Below, in pieces: positions 19,214 through 32,700 of a DNA stretch of 64,000 nt (position 1 is its first letter; the number at the start of each line of letters is the position of its first letter). The position numbers were made by a program, and so were the translations under genes. The notes under the pieces were generated by a model that saw nothing but the letters and a program-made list of their open reading frames with translations, ran no database searches and was not told where the DNA came from. This DNA is from Linnemannia hyalina. Its lineage: Eukaryota > Mortierellomycota > Mortierellomycetes > Mortierellales > Mortierellaceae. The stretch covers positions 2,604,001 through 2,668,000 of the forward strand of contig JAHRHY010000004.1 in assembly GCA_019671135.1 (NCBI GenBank), given 5' to 3'.

Positions 19214-20240
19214 GAAGACACGAACGAATAGACGAGCGGACGAGCAGACGAGCACCAAAGAGGGCATGAGGAACAAAAAACTAGGGATCATGTCTTTAAT
19301 AAGGAAAAAGTAACTATGAACGAGGAAATTGGCTATGGTTCGGTATTTGTTGTGTTCAAGTGTGGAAGGACAACCTTAATCGCAAGAGTGTTTAATCGCC
19401 GTGGAGGAGACAAAAAAACGGCTGAGGACCATTGGTCACGAAAAACAAAAATGAAAGAGAGGAAGAAAGAGAGTCGACAGGACAGTTGTTTGTGCGTTGT
19501 GCTTGGTTGGTTTGGTATTTTATGGTTGGCCTTGACAAACGCTCATTCATGCGTGCAACCATCAAGAGGGAGGAGATGGACTGCATGCATGGTGGTTGTG
19601 CACAATGAAAACATAAAGTTACGACCGAGCGTTTGTGACTCCAGTCAGACAGACAAAGACGAGCTAGTATTCGGTTGTTTACGGTCTGTGTTGTTTTTTC
19701 ATAGAGAGGGAGCATTGGTCAAGTGTTTGTTGCCGAGAGCCATACCCCAAACAACAAAAGATACAAAGGAGGAGGTGTCAGAAGACACGGTTTGATTTCT
19801 TGTTTGAAGAAGGAGGGTGCGTGTGGAGAAGCAAGCTGCGGATGTGTTGTTGTGCTTTGGTCATCTGAGTGCTATTACCAAAGCGGAAGGTACGTGTGCA
19901 CCATAGGCATTTGAGTTCGCAAAGGTAAAGAGAAGGCAAAGCCAAATACCTATAGAGGGTATGCTCACTTCTTGCCTTGAACAAGTGCTTGTGTGACATT
20001 GACGTTCAAGGACAACCGAGCAAGTAACAGTACACTGCCTAGTACAGTAACAGAGTGAGTAAAGACAATAAAATAGGTTTGAGTTCGGAGGTGGTCATGG
20101 ATGGATCTGGATGGTGGTCATGGTCGTTCTGGTCTCCTCTGCCCTGGCTGGTTGTCATATGATCACTGCTACAAAGAGATGGTGGTGGGCCAATGGGATC
20201 CCTCTCTTTCTCTCACTTGGACCTGGCTCCACTTCTGTTT
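19214..20240. other. Intergenic, nothing recognised
   Basis: About 1 kb between the second promoter module and the INSIG promoter. The 159-residue frame at 19316-19795 has no protein-like pattern and is not supported. Confidence 0.5.
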
Positions 20241-20241
20241 G

Positions 20242-20248
20242 TATAAAA
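20242..20248 (+). promoter_or_regulatory. TATA box of INSIG gene
   Basis: TATAAAA followed by a strongly pyrimidine-rich leader of about 230 bp up to the ATG at 20486. Its position argues against the upstream in-frame ATG at 20111. Confidence 0.6.
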
Positions 20249-20485
20249 CTCCTTGCCCTTTTTCTCTTTCTCTCTTCAACTTCTTCCCCCCTTTTTTTCC
20301 TCCACAATTGTTATCCACCTTCTTACTCGTGTGCCTCCTCCCTCTTTGCCCTTCCCCTCTCTCTTCACAGCAGCAACCACCTTTCTTTATTCTCTTTCCC
20401 TCCTTCCCTCCTTCCCTCTTTGTTTTTACTCTCCCTCTCTTTCTCCTCTTTTCAAACTCAACAATCCCACCTCAAGCAACCAAAC

Positions 20486-22120
20486 ATGGACATGGACATG
20501 GAAATGGATGTCGACCTCAACGTCGGCTTCGACATGTCAATGGCAAAGGACGACCTCCTCCTCTCAACCCTCACCCCCTCCCCTTCCTGCGCCTCGCTCT
20601 ATCAAATGTACCAGGACCGCCGCTGTATGTCAACAATCATCACAACCACAACAACAACCACAACAACAACCACCTCTACTCCCTCCTCACCGACCTCGCC
20701 CATGCCCAAGAGTCCCCTCGGTCTTGAATATTCCCGAGACGAGTCCGACGATACCAACAGTACCGAAAGCAACAACAGCAGGAGGAATAGTAGCACATGC
20801 CAAAGCGTAACCGACAATAACGATGAGACATTGTCGGCGGCGCCGTTTGCAGATTTGGGTCTGGTCTCGGAAGGGCCGTACCTGTTTGTGTTTGACATGG
20901 CGGTGTCACTGTATTTCCCCATCCGGGCCATGATCCTCTTTGCCCTCGGCTTTGTCTTCTCGCTCGTGATTGACCATCTCCAGACTCAGCATCGGTTAAT
21001 CCAGTATCCGACCCAGACTGCCGCCCTTGCCAATATGTACCGACTCTGGGATACCGCCTCTTGGCTGCCCCCCACCTGCGGAGCATCGGCCGTTTTAATC
21101 GGGACCGTCTACCCCCTCGGCGATTACCTCTGGTGGGGTCAGCGCGTCAACAGGAACAACCGGGACTGGTCCAGTGTCATGAGGTAACCTTTGATGCCTT
21201 ACTTATTCATTCTTCCCCTCCTTCTCCCTTACAGCCCTTCGTTGTTATTACAATATGCATTCTTGTTTCTTATTTTTATTGAGAAGGACAGCCGTTGACA
21301 GGAGCAGTGTCCTTTTGTGTCTTTCCCTGCACCTTCCACTATTATTACACCATGTATTCTTGCCAAGATACGCTCTATATTATGGTTTTCTTGCACAATT
21401 GCTCCACCTTCATGCAAGTTATGAGCGGCTATTGTGTCCCCCCCTCGGCTTTTTTTGGTTTTACTATGTTGCCAAGGCTATTACCGACGAGTATTGGTGG
21501 CGCACCCCCACCCCCGCTTGGATCCTCTTTTTTCGACCCCCTGACCCCACATCACGAACAAAACAAACAAACAAACAAACAAAAAGGCAAACAACAACGC
21601 TAACCTACATTTTTCTCTTTTGGTCTACTTTGTAGGTGCTTTGGTGGATTCATTGGAGTCAATTATGCGGCATCCAAATTACCATGGACAAGCAGCCTGC
21701 AGGTGTCATGCACACTTGCCCTGATCTCTGTTGGACTGTGGTTCTGGTTCGATCGCACCTTTCACGGATTCATGATCTCGCTGACAGTCGCCGCTGCAGG
21801 AACTGCCGTCGCCTACTTTTTGGTGGCCAATGGATGGTACAGGTACGAAGTCAAGCCAGGACCGCAAATGGATATATTGAATATGATCGAGAGTGCTTCA
21901 TTGAACAATTGACTGACCCGATCGTCTTTTCCATTTCTTTTGCATAATGAACTATAGTTTTACAAGGGCGGATGTGTTTGGCGTTGGATCGTGGATCCCT
22001 TGCATCTTGTACTCGTCGTCAGTGTGTTTTGGCAGCATTGGTCGGCAACTGGACGTTGTCCCTGAGGCGTGGTACAATAACGACAACAATTCAACACGGC
22101 TTCACCTTAAGACCGAGTAG
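20486..22120 (+). CDS. INSIG: INSIG family ER membrane protein (sterol regulation)
   Basis: Three exons: 20486-21183, 21636-21842, 21958-22120, all with GT-AG borders and consistent phase, giving 355 aa. The first ~130 residues are low complexity, with a poly-Thr run. The INSIG core follows: a first membrane segment (about residues 135-170) running into VIDHLQTQHR, then TASWLPPTCGASAV, CFGGFIGVNYAASKLPW and FDRTFHGF. The Asp at residue 272 matches the Asp needed for Scap binding in animal INSIG (D205 in human INSIG-1, from memory). The C-terminal exon has GSWIPCILYSSSVCFGSIGRQL, typical of the last membrane helix. INSIGs are multi-span ER proteins that hold SREBP-Scap and promote HMG-CoA reductase control in response to sterols. 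The N-terminal extension is longer than in animals. Confidence 0.92.
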
Positions 22121-22531
22121 GCACATATTTTGTTGAACCTCGCCTCTTTCTTGCAATCATTATACCAGTTACTCGCTACCAGCACCCTCTTGTACCATAA
22201 CTACCTTCACCCCCTTACCCATATCCTTGCTCTGCACTAATGCATGTGCAGATAACATACCCCTTCCTTCCCTTGTTCCCAACCATTGTAATAAAAAATG
22301 AAAAATTTGTGACTTGATCCCCTGGCGCTTATTTGTCACAGGCGCGTCCCAATTGATGTGCTGGCAGTTGAGCAGTGCCCTTCTTTTGTTTTTGTTCACT
22401 ACAACAACCTACTTCGACGTTAACCCAGGAAACATCATCTTTGCCGAGAACAAGGACAAGGACAACACCCACATTCGACATCACCACTTCATCATCAAAC
22501 ACCAGTAGCGCTGGTCGAAAGAAGGCGAGCC
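22121..22531 (+). other. INSIG 3' region and COG1 leader
   Basis: Contains an AATAAA-like element near 22290 for the upstream gene. A polypyrimidine stretch and TTGTCACAG acceptor near 22330-22340 suggest a 5'-UTR intron of COG1, but no matching donor was fixed. Confidence 0.35.
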
Positions 22532-25500
22532 ATGTCATTCATGATGGCCATCAACAACAATACCACAAACAACATCCCAACAACCAGCAAGCCGCCTGTC
22601 GATGCAGACGAGCTTTTCATGAAGCTCAGTGTCCCTGAGCTCAACGTCTACGAGCGGAGGACCAGGTACTTACCTCTTGGTCTTGCTGGGACTTGCGCTT
22701 GTCAACCGCGGTATTGAGCTTTTAGGCAACAGAGTAAAAACGAAGCATTCAGCTAACTGTCTATCGCAACTTGTTTTGTGAATTGGTTCATTAGGCAGGA
22801 CATTGAGAACAAGAAGCAGGAGCTCCGGATGATGGTCGGGTAGGGCATCACCAACCTCTCTAATCCACCCTTGTCCACCCATCACCAACCACTCACATCA
22901 CCAAACCTCTCATAACAACTCACATCACTCTGGCTTCTCGTTGTGAACCAAATAGAGAACGGTACCGCGACTTGATTGGGGCAGCAGACTGTATCGTCAG
23001 GATGAAGGAGACGGCTTTCTCGGTTCAGGACAACATTGCCCGTATGCGGAGTTCGTGCGATATTCACTCGCTCAAGCGCAATGTTGCTGCTAAAACCAAG
23101 AAGGCTCAGAGCGGATCCATGGGTACGTACGAGAAACGCTGTTCAGACGATATTCTCTTTGTAGGACTTGAAGACGTAAACGGGAGAAAGAGTACTTTCT
23201 GGAAATGACTATTGACTATGGATATTTGTCTTTTTCTTTTGCATCTTAGATGATATGAAAAAGTCGCTGTACACGTCGGCTGCTCAGATCAAGTTGTTGG
23301 CGGATGTTCCTGAGCAGGTACATGGAGTTTCATGGACACCACACCACAACGGAACAAGACAACTCTTTGGGTTATACTATTGGAGACCGCCACTTACCGC
23401 ATACTGCTTCTATGATTGCGAACATACCATTTGAACAAAACTAGATTTGGCGCAATATGGAGAACCACAGCTACTTGACCGCAAGTCGACTCTACCTCAT
23501 CAGCAAGGCGATCTACAAACACTTGAACGCGGATGCCGAGGAGAGAGCCAACCAATCTGTCAAAGTCATGGTATGTTAAAGCGAGAACGCATATTTCAGG
23601 TACTACCTGAACATTTCGTATACTGCTTTGACAGCTGTTATCACCGTTTGCTAACGCGCTAGCTTATTTGACCGTTAATTAATTTAGGAGACATTCCCAG
23701 TTGTAGGTCGTCAGTGGGACGCTGTCAGTCATTTCAAAGCACAGATCCTGCAAAAGAGTCATCAGCACCTGAAGAACGCTGACCTGTCCGATCTGGTAAG
23801 GATTTGTTCTCCCTTTTTCTTTCCCTGCTATAATGCCATGCCTGTCTGTTTTGCGGGAAGAAACATGCTGACGATCATATCTTTGCGCTATTATCATAAT
23901 AGGATGTGATTGAGACGATGTGCGCGGTGATGTTACTCGACGACATGACGATCAAAGACATGTTCGCGCTCTTGTTGACCCAACGTCGTGAAGCCATCCG
24001 TGAATCCCTTGAAGTCCAGCAACAACAACAACAGCAGCAGCAGCAGCAAGGAGGATCGGATGTCATTGCGGGACAGATCGTGAAGGCGATTGAGATCCTT
24101 AAGGCCACACTTTTCCATATCAGCGGCGTGTTTCTGGAACCTGTGACAGAACCAGGAAAGTCCTCGTCGAAGGTTTCGCCATTGGAGCGACATCTTAGGA
24201 GCCTGCAGCAGACTTTCTCGACTCCTCTTCCTGCTGCTGCTGCTGGGGATGGATATTTGGACGGCACGGCGCCTGCTTTGCAGGCCTCGTTGATCCTTCA
24301 GCCCGCGGCACAAATCAACATGCCATCAACTACCGCTTCGTCCGTCATCCCAAAATTATACCCCACCACGCCTAACATCCACCTCTTGGTTCGGTACCTT
24401 CCCGAATCTGTCCAAAATTTCACGCCGTTTATTCATCTCGAGGGTTCGAGGGCTGCGTTCTCCCAGCAGGATGTTGTTCAGGGTGTTAGGGTTTGGGTGG
24501 AGGAGGTTGCCAAGATGTTTGGAGGTGGGTTTGAGACGCTGTTGCAGCAGGTTCATACTAATGCGGGGTTGGTCGATATCCGGACAAGGGTTTGGGCTGC
24601 TTTGCAGGTGGATGAGTTTGCGCAGTTGAGCGCCATGGATAACAGTGGTAACAGTGCCGGCAAGAGGAAGCAGACGAACGCGTGGAAGAGAGTTTGTGGC
24701 ACGCTGTTGGATGGGCCGTTCAGCATTTGGGACCGGATCTTGCGTGCTGGGTTCACAAAGACGTTCCAGGATATTATCGTCTTTTCGCTCGAAGATCTGT
24801 CATTGCAGCCGGAGAGGTTACTTCGACCACGGTTGGGAGAACTGGATCGGGAGGAAGATCCGAACCATGATGTGGGCAAGTTTGTCTGGAACGATACTGC
24901 GGTCACCAAGGGGGCTGTTCTTCCTACTGCTACTGAGCCGTTGATTCAGAGGATTCGGGAGTACGTCGATGGAAAGACGGATTTGGTCGCTCAGGCAACT
25001 AGTGCGTTTGAGAGTAAGTTGGGCGCAATTCGGGAGGATCAGGAGAAGGCGTTGGTTTTGGAAAGGGAGGTTCTGTTGGGGCGGTTGTTGATGGAGACTG
25101 AAGGTGGTGAGGATCTGGAGGATCTGGATCGGGATGATGGGCAGTGGGATCTTTTTGGAGCCAAGAGCGATACACGCGAATTGGTCGAGTTTTATCAACG
25201 CCAGACGGTCGAGTGTATCAAGGCCTATACCCTGGGGCTCAAGAAACTCGTTGTCGAGGCGGTGCGTAAGCCGGAGAAGGCCCGGAATACTGTCCAGGCT
25301 ATGGATCGGGCCATGACTGTGGGGAGGGTGGCGTCGGGTGTTGCGGCAATGGGATGGACATTACAGAAGGTCCTGTCACCTCCTCGGGACCGGTCGTCGA
25401 GTTTGAACTTTGTGCAGGCTAGGGCGTCACAAGCGAATGTGGATGCGCAGGTCCAGGGGTTGCTTCAGGGATTGGGAGCTGTGTACCTCACGGCGCATGA

Positions 25501-26074
25501 GGCTTGGATTGAGAGTGTTGAGTGGTCGTTGGCGAGGAGTATGAAGCATTACTTGAGGGATTCTTCGTGGACGGATTTGGCGACGCTGGCATGGGAGCCT
25601 ATGGCGAGTACGACCGCTACGTCGAGTCCTGTGGGTAGTGGCAGGCGAGGGGCTCCCCTGGCGTCGTCTGCTCTTTCGTCAACAACAGCAGGAGGAGATG
25701 AAGCAAAGACATTGCTTCCGTTCCATGGATCAACACGTCTGGTCACAGCACTACACCAAGTCGTCCAAGAGATGCACCGAATCGGAACTGGGTTCATAAA
25801 GCCGGACCTCATCGAAAGGTTGACCATCAAGTTGGCCCTTGTGACTTTCAAGGCGCTAGACCAGTTCCTGAGCGATGTTGTGGTCGATGATGCCACGGCC
25901 TCGGGTATGGGTGCAGAGGAGTTGGAGACAAAGGTTGTGTTGTCGGAGAAGGGGGCGTTGCAGCTGTTATTTGATGCAAAGTTCTTGAACCTCGTGTTTG
26001 CAACTGCTCTGGAGAAGGATTTGGAGGTCGGACGGGTTACCAAGGCGGTTCTTGACCGGATTCGTAGACATGTA

Positions 26075-26105
<31 letters not shown>

Positions 26106-26551
26106 GGAGATACGAATGGGTTTGTTCTGCCGTCTTTCATGACCCGCTGCTTTTCTGACAGTATTTTTTTATTTGTTTTGTTTCTGTGGGCGGTCCATAT
26201 GTAGATTGATCCGATTAACTTGGCAACGTTCGAGAAGCCGCTGGATACGAACGCAGATCGTCAGTACAGCCGTGTTGCGGTCCTGTTGGGGCTCTTGGTT
26301 CAACTCAACCCCACCGACTCGTAAGTCCCTTCTTCTCCCTCCTCCTTTTCGCTTGCGGACTTAATTACAGAAGAATCGACCTGATTGACAGATAGACCGA
26401 CTAACTAACCCCAATTGTTTGTTTGGTGTCGAGTAGGAAGCGAAAGATGAATGTGATTGAGCAGTCGCCTCATGTCTTTGCAATGGCGCCGCTCACGGCT
26501 CGATTCACACTCTTACCTATCGGTCAACGCATAACTGGACGCGTCGTTTAA
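22532..26551 (+). CDS. COG1: Conserved oligomeric Golgi complex subunit 1
   Basis: Nine exons: 22532-22665, 22795-22839, 22956-23122, 23250-23317, 23445-23570, 23688-23795, 23903-26071, 26205-26320, 26437-26551. All have GT-AG borders and phases that join, giving 1015 aa. The N-terminal third matches COG1: IENKKQELRMMVGERYRDLI, AAQIKLLADVPEQIW, SRLYLISKAIYKHL, FPVVGRQWDAVSHF and AVMLLDDM. A poly-Gln run (eleven residues) lies early in exon 7. COG1 belongs to lobe A of the hetero-octameric COG tether, which captures retrograde vesicles at the Golgi. Intron 7 (26072-26204) has a long T run just after its donor. The gene follows INSIG on the same strand and converges with the ASPM-like gene. Confidence 0.92.
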
Positions 26552-26728
26552 AGAGAGGGCTGCAACAACGCCAAGGGACATATTATTAAAAATCCTTTTC
26601 TCCTTCGCTTTCTCTCCTTTATAAAAAAATGGTATCTTGGTAATAGTACAACAAACAAAAAAAAAAGAAAAGAAACAACATATGAAAGTAAAACAAAACA
26701 ACGCAAAAAAGCAAGGAAGAAAAAAATA
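26552..26728. terminator. Shared 3' region of convergent COG1 and ASPM-like genes
   Basis: Only 177 bp separates the two stop codons. The stretch is A/T-rich on both strands (ATTATTAAAAAT, AAAAAATATTAAAAAA), which suits polyadenylation in either direction. Transcripts may overlap. Confidence 0.45.
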
Positions 26729-29700
26729 TTAAAAAACGAGCTCCCCAATCCTCCGCAGCTTGTTGACAGAAGTAACCAGCGCCCGCAAGGGAGAGTTTTG
26801 AGGCAATTGCCTCATCCTCGTAGCCGTCAAAGGCGGCTTACCGCGGGTTTCCCTCTCCAACTTGCGCTCCATAACCGTCAGGATCCCCCTGAGCTTCTTG
26901 GCCTCGTTCGCCATGGCCTTGAAGACCCTCCTCCGCTTCAAGTACCCGTCCATATCCGGTTGAATCTGCTGCTGGATCTGGCGCTGCGTCAAGAACTCAT
27001 GGTCCAAATGGATCAACATGATCGTCAGGGTCGAGTCAAAGACCATATCGTTCTCGCGGTACGACTGCGCAGTGTCGACCAGAATCTCTAGTCCGTCAGG
27101 TGCCCAGAAGACAGATCCGGTGGTATCGCGGTCCCAGGAAAGGTTCTCGAGAATGTTGAGGCTGTGCTTCAGAACCTCCATGTGCGGCTGACTGCGGTTG
27201 CACGACTTGATCAACTGGAATATAATGTTGACCACATTATGCTCCACCAAACGCAAACAACTGTTCTTCGACAGCCTTGTCACCACATCTATATCACATA
27301 AAAAGATAGATACGTTAGCGAAACCTAACAAGGCAACGAGATGCGGCATCCCACACTAAAGAAGGCAACAACTAGAAGAGAATACGTACCGAGGTGATAG
27401 CAGGCCTTCAAAACAGCGGAGAGCTGACCACTGCTCAACAAGATATCCAGCGCCATGGTAGTACGATTGCCCAGCTTCATGTGCTCCTCCGCCGTCGCGT
27501 TGGCATGCTCGATCCTCTTGCGCGCAGCCTTGATCTTGGCGGTACAATCCTGACGGACGACATGTCCACGCCACCACGACTGCACCTTGACGATCGCGTC
27601 CATACGGCGCAGAGCACGTCGACGAGCCAAAACTCCATGGATCTGAGTCTGCATCTGCAGCGTCAGCTGGTTGAGCACGCCGATCGTGTACTGCTCCTGG
27701 CAATCGCGCCACCATCGCTGGATCTTGATGGCAGCAAATGTATACAACTCCTCCATCTTCCTGATCTGGTAAGAACGCCAGGCGCGCTGGATCCTGATGG
27801 CCGCGAACGAAGCAGACGACACCTCAACCCAGCGGCTCATAATTCTCTCACGGTCCTCGAGGTGTGCAATAATGCGTTTCCGGGTAAGGAACCCACGTGC
27901 GCCAGTCTGGATGAGGAGCGCCGCCGCCTGTCGCTCAGCCGCAATCTTCATGTTCATCGCCCGAGTCTGTACAACATCTCTCCTGGCCCGCTGCATGACA
28001 ATGGCAGCCCACCGCAGATCCAAGTACGCATGCCTCTGCTGTTGTCCCAACTGCACCGCCCTCCAGGTAGTCTGGATCGTCCTGGCAGCCTTCCACTGTT
28101 CCAGATACACGCGTCTCTGCTCCTGTCCCTGCACACGAGCGCGCCACCTTTTCTGAATCGTGACAGCAGCCCATCGCATATCCTGATACTGCTTCCGAAC
28201 AAGAGCGCCTCTGGCATGAGACTGAGTCGCAACGACCAATGCACGAGCCGCCTGGTAGGCCTGTCGGACCTGCCGACCCTTCAAAACAGCGCGCCACTTC
28301 CTCTGAATCAGGATAGATGCGTGAACCATGGTGTCATACACGATCCTCTGCTCGATACCAGACTGCCGAGCCCTCCAGCGAGTCTGGACGACCAAGGCGG
28401 CAAGCCGAAGTCGCTCGTACTGCCACTGGGCAAATCTGGCACGGACCATTGCCTGGACACGCACTATCGTCTGTAGACCCAACGCCTCTCGTCTGGCAAC
28501 TTGTCCGCGGTAGATCGACTGAACAGCAATTGACGCCTCACGCAGCTTCCTGTACTGCTGCCTTGTCTCATGGCCAGCCTTGCAAGCACGCCACCAGCGC
28601 TGGGTGACAATCGCTGCCCATCGGTACTCGTCGTACATGTGCTGCTCCCGTCGGCGGTGCTGGACAGCTCTCCATTTCTGCTGAATGACAATAGACGCTG
28701 CCTTCGTGCGCAAGTAGGCCTTTCGTTGGACGTGACCTCTCCAAGCAGCTTGGATCGTCATCGCGGCCTGATTCTCCTGCATGACCTTGATAAGTCTCTG
28801 ACGAAGAAGGTATCCACGAATCGCTGCTTGGAAGCGGATAAATGTCGACCGCAGCTCCTGGTACTCTTGTCTGGTCTTACGTCCCTGCAAAAGAGCCCGT
28901 CGACGATCCTGAATGACCCGAACAGCAGCACGGATCTGCAAGAACCGGTACTCTTGCTCGCGCCCCTCAACCAGCGCCCTCCGACGATGCTGAACCGCAA
29001 TAGCAGCTGCACGCAGCTGGCGGTACTGGAACTGGACAACCTTGGCACGGTAGGTAGTCTGGATCTGGACGACAGTCCATTGCAGCGTCTGGTATTTGTA
29101 CTGGGCGTCGCGGCGAGCCACGACAGCCCTCCATCCAGCCTGAATCGTGCGTGCTGCCCATTGGAGTTCCTGGTACCGCAGCTGCTGATTCTTGGCCAGG
29201 GCACGCATCCTCCACCGTCGCTGGATAATCACCGCAGCCCATTGTTTCTCCAGGAAAGCGTGACGTTCCAACTTGGACCGGACCTGCGCCTGAAGGGCAA
29301 CAGCCCAACTCCGAAGCTGGACAAACTGCTGACGAACAGCTCTTCCAGCAACAGTGGCCTTCCATGTCCGCTGAATGACTACAGAGGCAGATACAATCTC
29401 AATATAAAGCTGGCGAACTCTACGGCCCTCGACCAATGCACGTCGCCTGGACTGGACAATCTCAGCAGCAATCCTGAGCAAAAGAAACTGTTTCCGGACG
29501 ATATATCCGCGAGCTTGCGCCTGAATCGCCCGAGAACTCCGGTACTCCTCAAAGATTGGCGCATAATGTTGACGGGTAGCATGTCCACGGTAGTACCGCT
29601 GCACCGTCAGGGCAGCCCATTGCATCTCCAAGAATTGCTTCCTCGCCAAGAACGCCCTGCACTGGGTTTGCAAGGTCATCACAGTCTCCATCTTTTGGAT

Positions 29701-32700
29701 CGCGCGCGTCTGAGCAAGGTAAGCGCGACAACCCGTCTGGATTAAGAGAGCGGCGTCGATCTTCTGCTCCTTGATCTTGTGGACATGCCTGCCGGACAAA
29801 TATCTCCGGATGTGCTTTTGGATAACGACTGTCGCCTTGACCCTGGTCTCCTCCTTGCGGCCATAGTGCTTCTTGCGCCAGATCCGCTGAATTGTCTTGG
29901 CAGCTCGAATGTCCTTGTTGAGATGCATCAGTCGCGCGCAGAGGTAGGTCACAAACAGGATGACCGCCTTTTCATCCGGCACTCCCACATTCGACATGTC
30001 TGCATGGCGTACTGTTAAAAACGATAAGTTAGTTAGGCGCTGCAAATCGTTGGAAGTAACGCAATGACGAGTCATAAATACATGAGTGCGAACTTACGTG
30101 TGATAGGAACACCGCCTAGCGCTTGGACTTTGGTGTGTAGGAGTCGGTAGTTAAAGCGATCCATCTCCTTGGACTGGGTAATCGGGTCCTTGACATCCTT
30201 GGTATCAATAAACCATCCCTTCCCGTCAGCGCCTCCTGTAATCTCGAGCTCAGGTTGGTGCATCCCCTGAATGACACAAAAAGTTGGAACTAGTTAGATT
30301 TCGAAACACAAACGGTCTTGATACGTCCGCAACAAGCCATGGCAAAGCAAGCCAAAATTGATGCTTACCTGCTTGTACTCGCTCAAGAAACGGGCAGAGT
30401 CCTTCATCTCGGTCATATCGAGAAGTGTAGGGTGGTAGTAGCTCAGAAGCGCTCCGAAACCACGCCCGTCGGCAAATGATGTTGTAAAGTTGTTGATTGA
30501 GAGATTGTAGAACGCCCCTATAGCCTGGCACCAGCGAAGAAGTGCTGACAGTTGATCCGAAGTGAAGTATACCGTATCCTATTAAAAAGATATTGAGAAA
30601 CATGATAAGTGTGGCGCTTTGTCATGCCAGAAACCACGGTATATCGATACCAAAATCAAAATATAATACTTACGACGCGGTCGGGTTGGTCGACTCCATA
30701 GATTCGCTTATATTCTGCCTTCAGCGCCGCAATCTCTGCCTCGAGCACGCTAAGGTCAACAAGCACGGCAACCTTCCAATTCAGGATCAGCTTCCATAAC
30801 AGTCCAAAAGTCTTTTCACGGTGACCCTCCACAATGTCGCGAGGGGTGACAACGCCGCCACGAGTGCCCTCTAACGAAATGCCTTGAGTAACTAGTGCGC
30901 TTAGTGCCAAGTTCACATTTTGCTGCATATGCGTCTTGGAGAGCGTTGGAAATTTCATTTTCTAATATACATCAGAGCGAGTGTAGAGCAACATGTTAGT
31001 ATGTGATGGCCGAAAGATGAAAAGAGCTCCTTCGTCAAATTGTAAGCGATAAATAGCACACCTGACTGAGGCTGAGCTCGGGGCAGTGCAGGTCAATAAG
31101 GCGACAAAGTCGAACACCATCACGCAGATCGACGGCCAGGTTCTTGACGGTAAAGTCAAACTCATCCAGCGGTGCCTGATTATGAATAACAGAGTATCCC
31201 ATGAATATGAGATGTCGAATAATGTCTCCTTCGCCCATGAGATAGGTCTTGGAGATTGTCAGAAGCAACGTCCGACAAGATTTGATATCCGAATCCTAAT
31301 TATATAATTATGCGGAAGGCACGGTCAGCATTTGGGATCGCTTTTTTTGGTGTCGCAGATATATATCTTCTTCCGCTTCATCGGGGCGCACGCTCCATAC
31401 CTTGTTGAACAGACATGGATCAGAGGGGATCAATCGGGCGGTTTTGGCCTTGTCGAGGAACAGAATCAACATAAAGATCCTCTTGAGAATCAGCCTGTTC
31501 ATGGTCTGGTAAAACTTGGGTCGATTGGAAAGAACCCTGTCTGGCTCAAGTTCCGCCTCGATTTGTTTGTCGTGAAAAACGGCCTGCAATGGTCAAAATG
31601 AGAAAGGGCGTACAGGTTAATAGTTTACTCTATTATTTGTCAGTGCTTCGAAGTGTAGCTTGCACAAAAATGAAAGAGTACCTTGTTGATAAAGCCAGAG
31701 ATGGTGGGGCGGTCAAAGTTGGGGTTGATGGCAGTGGCCTTGCCGGTGATGGTCTCCAGACCAAGAACAAGCCAACGAATGTCGAACGAGAAGAAAAGGT
31801 CAATGACCTCTCGCCTGGCAGCGACATCTCCCGCAAAATTACAGTCTGCTCGGAGTTGTAGCCGGTCCCGCGCAATGGACTCTTCGACCTTGCGGAGGAC
31901 GATCCGAAAACTGTCAGACTGGTAGATCTTGAATGCAGCCGCCCGAGTGTGTTCGTACTCAAACTTGTGGGAGTAGTAGCTCCATGATGAGGGGTCCTTG
32001 GGTGAGAAAGAGTCGACAGTGACGTGGAACTCGTAGTTGAGCCACTGTGAAAACGACCGTTCCTGTTTGTCGATCCACTTTTCGTCGTACATCTCGTTGC
32101 TGGTGACATAGGGCAAAGTGCTGTATCCTCCTGGTGCTGGTGATGTGTTTGGTAACGCTGTCCGTGCAACACTGTGTCGCATCATGCTCTGCTTCAAGGT
32201 GCTGCTCTTGGGTTGAAATACCGATGCGCCCAGATCCTTGACACTGCGAGTGCTGGCCGACATCATCTTTCGGGTTGAGCTGCCCAGACTTTGATATTCA
32301 GGAATCTACCGCGGGGTAAAAATAAGAAAGAAGGCTCATATATTATTATCATTGTCCTTTGAGCTCTCTTTACAGAATAAAGTAGATATAGAATGAAACG
32401 AGGTGTATACAAGGGCTCAAAACTTACAGGAACGTCTCCAGTTCCACGAAGATTCACCATACAGCGGCCGTTACTGGTCCTGAGGAGGGCGCTGGCTCTG
32501 ACACTTCCAGCAACAAGGGGTGTCCAGGTGATCGTGAGTTCCATCTTGGACTTTGGCCCTAGAGTCAAAGACTCAACGGTGTTAGCTCTTCCAGCGGTAT
32601 GAAGAGGATCCAGTTGAAGAATGTTGAAACCCTTCTCCTCCATCTTGCAACCGGGATCCAGCACCAAACGCTCCGTCGTCTCGCCTGGGTTCTCAACCAT

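Noticed and set aside
19316..19795. 159-residue frame after the second promoter module
   Set aside because: No domain, no promoter of its own, composition like random sequence; overlapped by frames of similar length on the other strand.
20111..20485. N-terminal extension of INSIG from an upstream ATG
   Set aside because: It starts upstream of the TATA box at 20242 and is mostly pyrimidine leader; the ATG at 20486 fits the promoter and composition better.
27394..29745. Long plus-strand frames of 360 and 391 residues
   Set aside because: They are antisense shadows of the IQ-repeat exon, whose periodic codons keep the opposite strand open.
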